Origin: Sabethes cyaneus
Lineage: Eukaryota > Arthropoda > Insecta > Diptera > Culicidae
Assembly (NCBI RefSeq): GCF_943734655.1
Contig: NC_071355.1
Coordinates: forward strand, 202,924,439-202,988,438
Direction: 5' to 3'
Length of the DNA: 64,000 nt
Shown: positions 9,678-20,399 of the stretch, one piece after another
How the letters are laid out: each line of letters begins with the position of its first letter
Position numbering within the stretch: position 1 is the stretch's first letter
The notes under the pieces: model-generated
The model's database searches: none
The model's input: the letters and a program-made list of their open reading frames with translations, nothing else
Told to the model about the DNA's origin: nothing
Made by a program: the position numbers and the translations under genes

Positions 9678-9922
9678 AGGCCATTGCAAATCATATTTAA
9701 AGTTTTTGTCACCCCCCCCCCCTTTGGAAATTGGCTTGAAAAATCGGGGGCAAAAAATAATTTGTAGGATATGAGTCAAATTTCTTTTTATAAAATCATT
9801 TGTCTGTGGGCTCTACAGTCTGAAGAACTCGAAAAATGAGTCTCCGAGTTCAATTAACGCTTCTAGCACGAAACAGAAATGGAAATTCGAACAATGGAAT
9901 TTCCAAATATTTGTAATGGCCT
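9678..9922. mobile_element. MITE, short copy (AGGCCATT TIRs)
   Basis: Begins AGGCCATTGCAAAT and ends with the inverted form TTGTAATGGCCT. It contains a C-run at about 9711-9722. Its interior from about 9790 to 9905 matches, in reverse orientation, part of the 454-bp copy at 23769-24222, so this is a 245-bp deletion derivative of the same family. The minus frame at 9558-9779 is not a gene. Confidence 0.7.
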
Positions 9923-10045
9923 AAAAGAAAACCTTTTTCAAATTAAATTCTACTATTTTAATTTATTCGTAAAAGATACGTATTTCGCCTACGACCTGAA
10001 GGCTTCATCAGTGTCTGATTTCAAACTTCGAGTTCGAAAATTGAC

Positions 10046-13000
10046 ATTTAAGTTCCCTGTTTTCTCTGTTTTCTGAATTTCCTGTTTTTTCAGTTTGCTC
10101 TGCTTTCTGACTTTCCTGTTTTCTCAGTTTTCTCTGTTTTCTGACTATCTTGTTTTCTCTGTTTTCTGACTTCCCTGTTTTCTCTGTTTTCTGACTTTCC
10201 TGTTTCTTAAGTTTTCTAACTTTTCTGTTTTTTAACTACCCTGTTTTTTATGTTTTCTGACTTTCCTGCTTTTTATGTTTTCTAAATTCCCTGTTTGCTT
10301 ACTTTTCTGTTTCCTGTTTTTCTCTGGTTTCTAACTTTCCTGTTTTCTCAGTTTTCTCTGTGTTCTGACTTTCCTGTTTTCTCTGTTTTCTGACTTTTCG
10401 GGTTTCTCAGTTTTCACTGTTATCTGACGTTCCTGTTTTCTCAGTTTTCTCTGTTTTCTGACTACCCTGATTTTCATGTTTTCTGACTTTCCTGCTTGCT
10501 CTGTTTTCTCACTTTTCTGTGTCCTATATTCTGCCTATATCTGCCTTTCCTGCTTTCTCTGTTTGTTGACATTCCTGTTTTCTCAGTTTTTTCTGTGTTT
10601 TGACTTGCCTGTTTTCTCTGTTTTCTGACTTTTCTGTTTTCACAGTTTTAATGTTCTATTCTGTTTTCTCTGTTTTTTGACTTTTCTGGTTTCTAACTTC
10701 CCTGTGTTCTGATTTACCTGTTTTTCTGTTTTCCGACATTCCTGTTTTCTGATTTACTTGTTTTATTTGTTTTCTGACTATCCTGTTTACTCAGTTTTCT
10801 CTGCTTTCTGACTTCCCTGTTTTTTTCTGTTTTCTAACATTCCTGCTATATCAGATTTCTGACGTTTCTGTTTTCTCTGTTGTCTGACTTTCCTGTTTTC
10901 TCTGTTTTCTGAATTCCCTGTTTACTTAGTTTTCTGTTTCCACTGTTTTCTGACTTTCCTGTTTTCTCAGTTTTTGTTCTTTTCTGTTTTTTCAGTTTTC
11001 TCTGTTTCTGACCTTCCTGCTTTCTCGGTTTTCTGACATTCCTGTTTGCTCAGTTTTCTCGGTTATCTGACATTCCTGTTTCCTGACTTTGCTGTTTTTC
11101 CATTTTCTGACTTTTCTGTTTTCTGACTTTTCTATTTTCTGACTTCTCTGTTTTCTGATCTACCTATTTTCTATGTTTTCGGACTCCTGTTTTATCAGTT
11201 TTCTCTGTTTTCTGACTTTCCTGTTTTCTCAGTTTTCACTGTTACCTGCCGTTTCTGTTTTTTCAGTTTTCTCTGTTTTCTGAATTCACAGTTATCTTAC
11301 TTTTCTGTTTCCTGTTTTCTGCCTTTCCTGTTTTCTTTGTTTTCTGAATTCCTTGTTTTCTTACATTTCTGTTTCCTATATTTTCTGCCTTTCCTGTTTT
11401 CTCAGTTTTTTCTGTGCTCTGATTTTCCTGTTTTTCTGCTTTCTGACTTTCCTGTTTTCTGACTTTTCTGTTTTCTCAGTTTTTTCTGTTCTATCCTGTT
11501 TTCTGACTTTTCTGGTTTCTAACTTCCCTGTATTCTGATTTACCTGTATTTTCTGTTTTCTCATTTACCTATTTTCTATGTTTTCTGACTGACCTGTTTC
11601 ATCAGATTTTCACTTTCCTGTTTATTCAGTTTTCTCTGTTTTTTGACTTCCTTGTTTTTACGTTTTCTAACATTCCTGCTTTCTCAGTTTTCTGACTACC
11701 CTGATTTTTATGTTTCCTGGCTTTTCTGCTTTCTCTGTTTTTTGAATTCCCTGTTTTATTACTTTTCTGTTTCCTATTTTCTGCCTTTCCTGTTTTTCTC
11801 TGTTTTCTGACTTTCCTGTTTTCTTAGTATTCTCTGTTTTCTAGCTTCCCTGTTTTCTCTGTTCTCTGAATTCCCAGTGTTCTTACTTTCCTGTTTTCTC
11901 TGTTTTCTGATTTTCGTGTTTTCTCTGTTTCCTGTTTTCTATGTTTTCTGACTGTCTCATTTTTTCTGTTTTTTGACTTCCTTGTTTTTTTTTGTTTTCT
12001 TACTTTCCTGTTTTGTCATTATTCTCTGTTTTCTGACTTTCCTGTTTTCTCTGATATCTAACATTCCTGTTTTCTCAGTTTTTTCTTTTTCTGACTTTCC
12101 TGTTTTCTCAGTTTTCACTGTTATCTGACGTTTCTGTTTTCTCAGTTTTCTCTGTTTTCTGACTACCCCGATTTTTATGTTTTCTGACTTTGCTGCTCTC
12201 TCTGCTTACTGAATTCCCTGTTTTCTTACTTTTTTGTTTCCTATATTTTCTGCCTTTCCTGTTTTGCTCTGTTTTCTGACTTTTCTGTTTTCTCAGTATT
12301 CTCTGTTTTCTGACTTTCCTGTTTCTTCTGTTTTGTAACTTTTATGTTTTCTCAGTTTTTTCTATTCTATCCTGTTTTCTCTGTTTTTTTTACTTTTCTG
12401 TATTCTTACTTCCCTGTGTTCCAATTTACCTGTTTTTTCTGTTTTCTGACTTTTCTGTTTTCTCAGTTTTTTGACTTTCCTGTTTTCTCAGTTTTCTCTG
12501 TTTTCTGACTTTTCTGTATTTTCTGTTTTCTAATATTCCTGCTTTCTCAGTTTTCTGACGTTTCTGTTTTCTCAGTTTTCTGACTTTCCTGTTTTCTCTG
12601 TTTTCTGACTTTCTTGTTTTCTCAGCTTTCGTTGTTTCCTGCTTTTTCAGTTTTCTCGGTTTTCTGACATTAGTGTTTTTCAGTTTTCTTTGTTTTCTGA
12701 CTTCCTTGTTTTCTCTGTTTTCACTGTTTACTGACCTTCCTGTTTTCTCAGTTTTCTCTGCTATCTGACCTTCCAGCTTTCGAAATTTTCTGACTTTACT
12801 GTTTTTTCTGTTTTCTGACTTTTCTGTTTTTTGACTTTTCTATTTTCTGACTTCTCTGTTTTCTCATCTACCTATTTTCTATGTTTCCGGACTCCTGTTT
12901 TCTCAGTTTTCTCTATTTTCTGACTTACCTGTTTTCTCAGTTTTCTCTGTTTTGTTTCTGTTTCTGTTTTCTCTGTTTTCTGACTTTACTGTTTTTTCTG

Positions 13001-13175
13001 TTTTCTGACTTTTCTGTTTTTTGACTTTTCTATTTTCTGACTTCTCTGTTTTCTCATCTACCTATTTTCTATGTTTCCGGACTCCTGTTTTCTCAGTTTT
13101 CTCTATTTTCTGACTTTCCTGTTTTCTCTGTTTTCTGACTATCCTCTTTTCTCTGTTTTCTGACTTTCCGGTTCT
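10046..13175. repeat. 3.1-kb pyrimidine-rich minisatellite
   Basis: Imperfect tandem units built from CCTGTTTTCTCTGTTTTCTG and CTGACTTTC elements, roughly 24-25 bp with frequent shortened units. The plus strand is almost free of A outside the GACT motif. A segment of about 139 bp at 12788-12926 recurs essentially unchanged at 12978-13116, showing local block duplication. No gene. Confidence 0.9.
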
Positions 13176-13517
13176 CCCATTATATTTTTTTCCTATGTTT
13201 TTCCTACTTTAATAAAATTTGTAAATGAATCGGAATGCAACCGTTGGCTACTGTATGATCGAAGTAATATTAGAATAAAATTTGAGTCACTGAACACGTA
13301 GCACACGATAACAAATGTAAATGTTCCTTTCATCAAATGTATCAAGATCAAATAATAAATTTTAGAGCCAAAATCTACCTTTGAAGTCTTAATTCGTCCG
13401 TTAGAATGAGTATTGACACTCGAAAAATAAAAGAAGAAAAGCTGTTAAAGTACGCAATTATAGGAAATATCACATCGTTCTACTTTGAATGTAAACATAA
13501 ATTTAAACTAAAATACG
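13176..13517. other. Unique spacer, nothing recognised
   Basis: AT-rich sequence between the minisatellite and the tRNA-His gene; no reading frame or repeat that I can support. Confidence 0.5.
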
Positions 13518-13524
13518 AAAAAAA
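13518..13524 (-). terminator. Pol III terminator of tRNA-His
   Basis: Seven T residues on the minus strand, about 30 bases beyond the 3' end of the tRNA gene. Confidence 0.65.
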
Positions 13525-13553
13525 GTTTCCCCTCCGTGACAATGCTTTTGCAT

Positions 13554-13625
13554 TGCCGTGACCAGGATTCGAACCTGGGTTACTACGGCCACAACGTAGG
13601 GTCCTAACCACTAGACGATCACGGC
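13554..13625 (-). tRNA. tRNA-His (GTG)
   Basis: The 72-base minus-strand sequence folds as a cloverleaf: acceptor GCCGTGA paired with TCACGGC, an A box around TAGTGGTTAGGA, anticodon GTG in TTGTGGC, and a B box GGTTCGAATCC. The discriminator is A, and CCA is not encoded, as in animals. It should be transcribed from its internal promoter. Confidence 0.93.
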
Positions 13626-13910
13626 TACCGGGGGTGTGTTGATGAATACCACACAGCTTTATGGTAACTGCTTAAAACAACTCGTGGAAACATGATTGAA
13701 CCTGGAAAAAACCACTACCAGTCAAGCGGAACTTTCATACTTGCATCGAAAAATAGGTAGCAGAAAGCCGCACGAAAGGCTGAACTCATGGATGTTAATG
13801 AAGAAGTTAATGAACAATTAATTGCTGCAGGTTTTTTTCGGGGAAGGTTTGCGGTATGGTTCCAGTAGAGACCAACCGATCGGGGAGTCACTCCATTTAC
13901 CAGCACAGTC
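13626..13910. other. Spacer between the two tRNA genes
   Basis: 285 bases separate the oppositely oriented tRNA genes, which point away from each other. Small frames overlap here but carry no recognisable feature. Confidence 0.5.
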
Positions 13911-13983
13911 GTTTCCGTGGTGTAGTGGTTATCACATCCGCCTAACACGCGGAAGGCCCCCGGTTCGATCCCGGGCGGAAATA
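13911..13983 (+). tRNA. tRNA-Val (AAC)
   Basis: A 73-base cloverleaf: acceptor GTTTCCG against CGGAAAT, A box TAGTGGTTATCA, anticodon AAC in CCTAACACG, and B box GGTTCGATCCC. The first acceptor pair is G-U instead of the usual G-C, the only oddity seen; the discriminator is A. Confidence 0.93.
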
Positions 13984-13988
13984 TTTTT
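13984..13988 (+). terminator. Pol III terminator of tRNA-Val
   Basis: A run of five T residues starts immediately after the discriminator base. Confidence 0.7.
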
Positions 13989-14841
13989 GCTACTGTTTTG
14001 CTCCAAATTGTAACTCATAAAGGTAGGTAAATGAAATTGGTTGAAAATAATTAAATCGATTTCATCCTATTGGTGCCATTAGTTTCGTTTGGAAAGCACT
14101 ATCCTCTATCCAGTTGCTTTCTGAACAGGCGTTGGGTTTTAAATCGCGGGTAAATCCGGAAAAAAAGTTGTAACCAAATTCGTTTAGTTACCGATCGAAA
14201 AGAAAATCATGTACAATTTTGATAATAGGATGATGAAAATCGGTTAAGTTGCCTATTCTGTTCCAAAGATTTACCACGAGGAAATCTCAGGGAAGACAGG
14301 ACGTGTAGGGGGCAGAGTGGTTGAACTTTTTTTCGTCAATCTCAAACAATGGCAATTAAAATTGCAAACGAAAACAACCTTTTATTTCCTATTCAACTAC
14401 CGCAACTACCGTGCAACAATGCATCCAGCACTGCATCATTTACCTAATGTGCTAAACGCGTATCGTAATTTATCGTATGGTAAATTTATCCATCTAATTA
14501 AGTACAACGGTCCATTAACATTTACGATGACATCATAACTCAGAATTATACCGTACACAAATTTCAGAAATAAAAATCAAAATCGTTCCTATGCTATCAT
14601 TATGCTTATTACTAGTATAACGTGCTGCATCCCAAGACCGCAGAAAAACTCATAACAACCTCACCACAGCCCAACGTGGCGAAATATAACTCATCTCCAC
14701 CCTTCCGTGTACACCATCATTAACCACCCTGTCTGAGCGTATCACAATACATTTTAATTAGCTGTCGTTGACGTTATTGACCATACAAACGTCCTGCAGC
14801 AAGTAAATCGTTACACGCCGGCAAGGTTCAGTGTCCTCAAT
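13989..14841. other. Unannotated region, nothing recognised
   Basis: No domain-bearing frame, RNA gene or clear repeat. The short open frame at 14317-14538 shows no recognisable feature. Confidence 0.5.
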
Positions 14842-15355
14842 TTAGATGATGATGGCGTCCAAATTAAGAACTTCCCTAAGTGCATCATCTGCAACATGAC
14901 AGCTAAATGCGGCACACAGGTAATCAACCATAATTGTTGCAATGTTATTAAATCGTTCCCTGTCTTCTACTTTTGTTGTCTCATATGTGTGCCAAACCGG
15001 CCTAGGCTGTCTTTGTGTGCACCTACAATTATTTGCGAATGCCATTTCCACCGCCTAAAACTAGGTCGAGAAGATACAGAGATGATTGAATTGAATAGGG
15101 ATGATCATTAAGGCTCAACCGAGCGAACGTGTTCGGCATGGTAATGTTCCCACCAGTCAGCAACAAATCAAGTATTGACTTGGCTGGAAATGCGGAATGA
15201 GTGTACATTTCATGCAGATATCGAGTAATAAATGATTCCAAAGAGTCACCCCGATTTCGACACTCTTGTTTCAACCAGAGACGGGAATATTTTTCGTACG
15301 CACCCTTGTGGGTGGTGTTTCCTAACACCGGAGGACCCCCGTAAATTTCCGTCAT
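14842..15355 (-). pseudogene. Unassigned coding relic, two overlapping frames
   Basis: Read on the minus strand, an ATG at 15355 opens about 109 codons ending at 15029. A second frame, offset by one base, takes over at about 15051 and continues to 14842, then past one stop to about 14760. Both parts have a balanced amino-acid composition unlike the surrounding low-complexity frames, with runs such as LWLKQECRNRGDSLESF and VADDALREVLNL, so a single protein broken by a frameshift near 15040 is plausible. I do not recognise the family. A transposon protein or an endogenous viral sequence are possibilities without direct support. Chance open frames cannot be excluded. Confidence 0.3.
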
Positions 15356-17080
15356 GTTTATTCTGCGAGACAATCATCATCGGGGTTCTGCTTTTCTTGA
15401 AGTGAAGTGTTTAATGTAAATTTTGCATCGCACTTCATTGGTACCGAAAACCATCATAATTCTAGACAGACAGACAAACAGACAGAAAAGGATGCTAATT
15501 TTATGAGCGATTTCGGTTAGCGGCGGAAAACGTGAGCCGAACGACATTGAGATCAAACAAAGAGAAAAAAAGTTTTTTTGTTCCACCACCCGTAGCAAGA
15601 TTTAATTGCTTGCGTTGATCTCATTTTGGTGACATGTAGCAATTCGAGCAAATAGCAATTTTTGAGCAAAAACGCTCGGTTGATTTTTTCACCATATTTT
15701 CTTTTATTGGTGGCGTAACATTCGCAAATGTTTTCGAATCTATTTAATATTTTATTTTATATGGAATTCAATATTCTTTTTATTTAATTCCAGATTTCGT
15801 ATTCTACTAAGACGCTCTAAAAATTTCAGTCATTTTTTTACAGCTTCAACAATTTTTGTTTTGGTTTGTTAAACTTCAATTTGATGTTTGGAACGTTAAA
15901 TTAAATATTGATTTTAGTTAGGATAAATTACGGATGCGGATGCGGTATAATCATAATACTTCACTAACGTGATTGCATTAGCGAAATAATTCGAAATAAT
16001 TTTTCTCTCTTCAACCTTTACAACGACAATGTCTTTGTCAGGAAACGAATTGCAACAGAATCATATTTTTCCCTTGGCGAAATTCTGTGCTGAAACCCAC
16101 GACAAAATTGCAGGGCGCGGACAGTGTTGCTCTGTCGACAACAATATTGAAATAAAATTGATGGACCAATGCACAAAGTGATAGCTGCCAGGCAGATGTT
16201 GCAAAGTTATCAGAGCAGCTATATCAATTTGAGCTTGCCAGCCACTTTGTGTGTGTCTACTCGGTTGGACTACTAAAGAGAAACGAAAGTACCCCAGCTA
16301 GAATGGCTTTCAGTCAATATATATCTACCAGTAGTATATAAATGGATAGGCCCAACTGTGAACTGTGCGAGCTGCCTGGTTTGTGGGAAATAAAATAAGT
16401 TTCCAAGCCAGTTTCCACAGAGTAGAACCAACTTAAAACAGTGCACAATTGGATAACTATACCTGAGGGAGATTAAAATGTACAAAGTTCCAGGAAGAAA
16501 AAATAGCTGGCCCAGTCAGTATCCGGTACCGGGGACAGGTTCTGTAAGCCACAACCGCACGCAAACAAACAAAGAGGAAAGATACATCCAAGATTGGCTA
16601 CAAGAACAAGCGGAAACCCAGCGGGAGCCGGGCAGAAGGTGACAACCATTTTGCCCGAGGTGTCGTGCGATAGCAGACTGTGTGCGACATAAACTGGTAG
16701 ATAAACAATTTGTGGAACTAAAACAAGTTGATATGGATGAGAAAACACCGTTTGATTGCCGCCAGCCAAGCCGGCATAAGCGGGGAAGCTTCCACCACGT
16801 TACATTGAGTTTTGTTCGAATCCTCGGCGACAAAGGAGCGAAGTTATCATCGCAACAATGTCGGCGCGAGGGGGTAAGATACAAATGGCTGGTTGGCAAG
16901 TAATTATTACTTCCTATTGTTACCTAATTTACTAATCTAGAATGATCCTGTTTGAGTTCGGTGTAATCACAGTAAGGGTATAACAGAGATACATTCGTAA
17001 GGGCGTCTTCCGGTGGCTCTTGAGGCAAGGTGTTGGTTGGATAGATCAACCAGACTGGTGAATTATAAGTAAGTAGACCT
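15356..17080. other. Unannotated region, nothing recognised
   Basis: Contains a short interrupted (GACA)n stretch at about 15463-15487. The overlapping frames at 16273-16903 lack domains. No RNA gene or TIR pair was found. Confidence 0.5.
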
Positions 17081-17268
17081 TTTTACTGGCTGGCCTAATA
17101 AACCATTTGTCGTATGTTCGAATCTCGACTGGGAGAGACTGTTAGAGTCAATAGGATCGTAGCGACTGGCCCTGCAATTGTCCTGTAGTCTAACAGCTGC
17201 CCGCAAAATCTGTCGTATAAAAACAGAAGGTCAAGTTTCGATAACGGAATGTAGCACCTAGGCTTAGC
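17081..17268 (+). mobile_element. tRNA-derived SINE, plus copy
   Basis: Carries a B-box-like GTTCGAATC, then GACTGGGAGAGACTGTTAG, GCAATTGTCCTGTA, AACAGAAGGTCAAGTTTCGA and AATGTAGCACCTAGG, ending near TTAGCTTTAG and a T run. The same blocks in the same order recur inverted at 17412-17605. Order and content match a very abundant mosquito SINE type as I remember it. Confidence 0.65.
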
Positions 17269-17411
17269 TTTAGTTTTTTTAGACTTTTTTACTTTACCTT
17301 ACGGGTTATCAACCTTTATCTTTTTCTTAGCATAAGCCTATTTTTAAAATTTGATTTGATTTCTTATCAGCTTTCTAATCGGACTTTTATTTTAAGGAAT
17401 AGTGAACCACA

Positions 17412-17605
17412 AGCAAACCCTAGGTGCTACATTACATCCTGTTTTCGAAACTTGACCTTCTGTTTTTATTCGTCAGGTTAAAAACATCAGCTAGCTCATA
17501 GAATACAGGACAATTGCGGGGTTAATACTGTGATCTTTTAACAGCCTCACCCAACTGAGATTCGAATACATGGCGACTGGTTTTTTAGACCAGCAGCGTC
17601 GTACC
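17412..17605 (-). mobile_element. tRNA-derived SINE, inverted copy
   Basis: On the minus strand it has ATTCGAATCTCAGTTGGG, GCAATTGTCCTGTA, AACAGAAGGTCAAGTTTCGA and AATGTAGCACCTAGGG. With the plus copy it forms an inverted repeat of about 190-bp arms around a ~145-bp loop. The copies differ at many positions, so they look like independent or old insertions. Confidence 0.65.
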
Positions 17606-17789
17606 TCTGGGAGGCCGAGAACGGTTGTTAACCAAATTGTTTACTCTAATGAAAATGTCAAACTGCAAACCACTATATTAAATTTATAAAAATCGTTTGA
17701 GGGAGAAGGGAAAGTCCAGGAAGATAGAAAACCAGGAACAGCTTGCAGGATGAAGCGAAAGGTTGGGATATTGAGAAGTTTATGGGAGT

Positions 17790-18015
17790 TTTATAACTCG
17801 ATTTCAAAAAAGCATTCGACACTATCGATAACCAAATACTGTTTCATAAGCACAAGCACAGTATGGAATCCGGGGTATCGCCAATCAGTTTTTTAACCGT
17901 TATCTCCGTTGCCGAACTCAATATGTCGAGATCAATGGGATGAAGAGTAGTCTTCACAATTTGATAGTTGTTCCGCAAGGAAGCAATCTAGGTTCGCTCT
18001 TATTACTAGTCTAAT
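17790..18015 (+). pseudogene. Non-LTR reverse transcriptase relic
   Basis: Conceptual translation in shifting frames gives DFKKAFDTIDN (the first catalytic block of a non-LTR RT), then a region resembling the RTQYVEING block, and VVPQGSNLG (the PQG block). The catalytic YADD region is gone. At least two frameshifts separate the blocks. The pattern suits a CR1/Jockey-like element, truncated at both ends. Confidence 0.6.
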
Positions 18016-18231
18016 ATTGCCAACCTTAATCACAGCGCCAGCGAAAGGAAGAAAATGCCGAAATTAGCATCAAAATATCTCCTTTGGCAGGCTGCAGTTG
18101 CTGCAGCTATGGTAAGCAAAGTAAAAGAGAAGCACAATAAAAAACACTAAGCACGCCGGATTTAGCTCCGCGCTCCATTCTTCTAAAAGCGTATTGGAAT
18201 GGTATGATTTGGACATGAACCGAATCACCTT

Positions 18232-19429
18232 GTACCGTGAACGTACCATATTCTGCGCAGTTAAGACATTTTTATGATTCTTCCGCTATTCTAAGTATTC
18301 TAGATTTAAACTAACAACGTGGATAGCCTAAACGTGTAGTGCTACGGTCTATAATATCTGGTAAAAAATATGGGAATTATAAGTCGACCAACAATTGAGT
18401 ATATTTTTCGTTTTGTAAACTTATCCACGGTGCCTAATTCTGCGCACTTTCTTGCCCATGTTCTTAATTCTACGCATGTTTGCTCCTAATTCTGCGCTCC
18501 CAAAAAGTGAAAATAAATACTCCTGCCATGCTGTTTATGTCTTTATACGCTGAAAGCACAGTAGAAAAACCCGGCATTAGCCATTACCATAAATAAATCC
18601 ATGATCCGGACTTCTAGTGCTGTCCGGGTGGCAAACGAATATTGTTATCATTTTGATTGCCTCATTTTAAATATTTTATTCTCGATAACGTGAAGGGCGA
18701 ATTGATTCGGGTTTTCTGCATACTGAACATTACACTGTAAACTAATACTAAAAATTGTGTTTTCATGTAGAAACCACTTCCCCACTCTCTGACAGCCCTT
18801 TGAGGTTGGACATTGAAAAAAAGAAGACATGGTTTCATGAATTGGCGCTCGTAGGTTCGGACCCCGAGACACAGCAAGGATTCCAACCAATGCAAGTTAA
18901 AGATTCTACTTGAATTTTCGTGCCTCTATACCTCAGCCATTTGGGTGAGGTTGCGTATTCTTTCGCGATTTCTTCGTAGGATACATTACTGCGCAGAATT
19001 TGGAACATGAATAAAAAATCTGTGCCTAAATCTGCGCATTATTGCATCGCATTTTTCTAAGGAAAGCAATGCATGCAATCACTCTTTTTGTCTGAAACAT
19101 GACTAAAACTAATTATTCTTTCTAATTATGCTGGGTAATTTGATCATTGCAAAGAATTTAGATCATAAATTTGTTAATTTTCTAGAAGGACAATCTTAGC
19201 GTTGGTGCTAACGACGATGTTTTCTGTCATATAAAATACTTTCAGTTTCACGTTAAATTATTTCGCTCTCAAATATTATGGCCCGTTTGTGAATAATGGC
19301 GTAATATTCAACAGACATTTATAAAAAAATAACGCAATGACCATAGTTATGCACAATGTTAAAAAATACTTATATAAAGAAAAATGCGCAGAATTAGGAG
19401 CTGGGCAGAATTCGGAGCGGTCACGGTAC
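18232..19429. mobile_element. Non-autonomous TIR element with internal ATTCTGCGCA repeats
   Basis: The outermost GTACCGTGAACG at the left pairs with the complement of the right end, GTACCGTGACCG. Inside each end, ATTCTGCGCA or close variants recur: left cluster at 18250, 18436, 18470 and 18490; right at about 18990, 19025 and 19385-19410, where the terminal copies are inverted. No transposase frame is present. A target duplication could not be identified. Confidence 0.5.
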
Positions 19430-19633
19430 CACATCCCATTAAAACTTATTGTACCATAGTGACGGGAATGCAGACAGTCTAAGGCTAAGGAGACTTATAG
19501 TTCAAAGCGGCGTTAGGAGAATGTGAGTTTTACCAAACAACCTTGATGTAAATTGAGCTTAATGCGTGTGACTGTCCTACAACTTTCATTCGATAAATAC
19601 AATTGAAATTAATTTTACGGTATGGTCATTGCT

Positions 19634-19700
19634 AACTTCCACGGGGTTGGAATTGAACCCGATGTCTCGACATGAATACTAACCACTACACTGCTTCCAC
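19634..19700 (-). mobile_element. tRNA-like SINE head
   Basis: The minus strand reads as a tRNA-like unit with A box TAGTGGTTAGTA and B box GGTTCAATTCC, but the stems do not form a proper cloverleaf. It continues with a sequence also found at 59.2 kb (AACCCCG-GGAAG, then GAATGAC-like), indicating one SINE family. Confidence 0.55.
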
Positions 19701-19739
19701 TTAAACAACCAGATTGCTTACTTACGTAACTTCACTTTA

Positions 19740-20240
19740 GTGGCAACAGTCCGTTACCGATCCTGCGCCGAAAGAATTATGGACCTCCAGTACTGTTGGT
19801 CCTGGGCTGCCGTTCTCCAATCCCTGCAAACATCAGCTGAACGTGCATCGTCTTCGACAGCGCACACCCATCGGGTGCGGAGTCTGGCTTGGAGTTTGAA
19901 AATAGTTTTGGCTACTCTTTTGTCGGGCATTCTGGCCACGTGCAAAGCCCATCGCAGCCTGCCACATTTTACTACCTTCACTATAACAGCATATTTGTAT
20001 ACTTGGTACAACTCGTGATTCATGCGTCTGCGCTACACTCCATCTTCCATTTTGCGACCAAGTGTGGATCGCAGAATTATACGCTCAAAACCATAAGCAT
20101 TTGTCGATCAGCTTCCTTTAGCGTCCATGATTCATGTGCGTAAAGGGTCACCGGGAGAATTAGTGTTCTGTAGAGCGCCAGTTTTGTGCGAATTTGCAAA
20201 CAACGGGACTTCAGCTGGCTTTTCTCTTTCTTTTTGTAGT
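19740..20240 (-). pseudogene. RTE-clade non-LTR element, 3' relic
   Basis: Minus-strand translation recovers the C-terminal blocks that follow the RT domain in RTE elements: LALYRTLILPVTLYAHESW, then after a frame change MNHELYQVYKY, RLRWALHVARM and a final YWRSIILSA. The RT active site is absent, so this is a truncated copy. The same blocks occur at 35.2 kb and in the longer RTE element at 47-50 kb. Several frameshifts and stops make it inactive. Confidence 0.7.
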
Positions 20241-20399
20241 ACAGTTCTAAAGTTTGCTTCAGTTAGTATTGGAACAAAAACAATTACGTTCAAGATCTTT
20301 TCTTACACAAATATAGCGTTTTCTTCATACTTTTAAGAAAAAATACGGATAAAATTATTCCTCACGGTTTCGAAGGAATCCTCGAACTATTTATGTAAT

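Noticed and set aside
10046..13175. CRISPR-like regularity of short repeats
   Set aside because: Units are contiguous and degenerate, without unique spacers, and the genome is eukaryotic.
19634..19700. A third tRNA gene
   Set aside because: A- and B-box-like blocks are present but the acceptor and anticodon stems do not pair, and the sequence continues into a SINE body shared with 59.2 kb.
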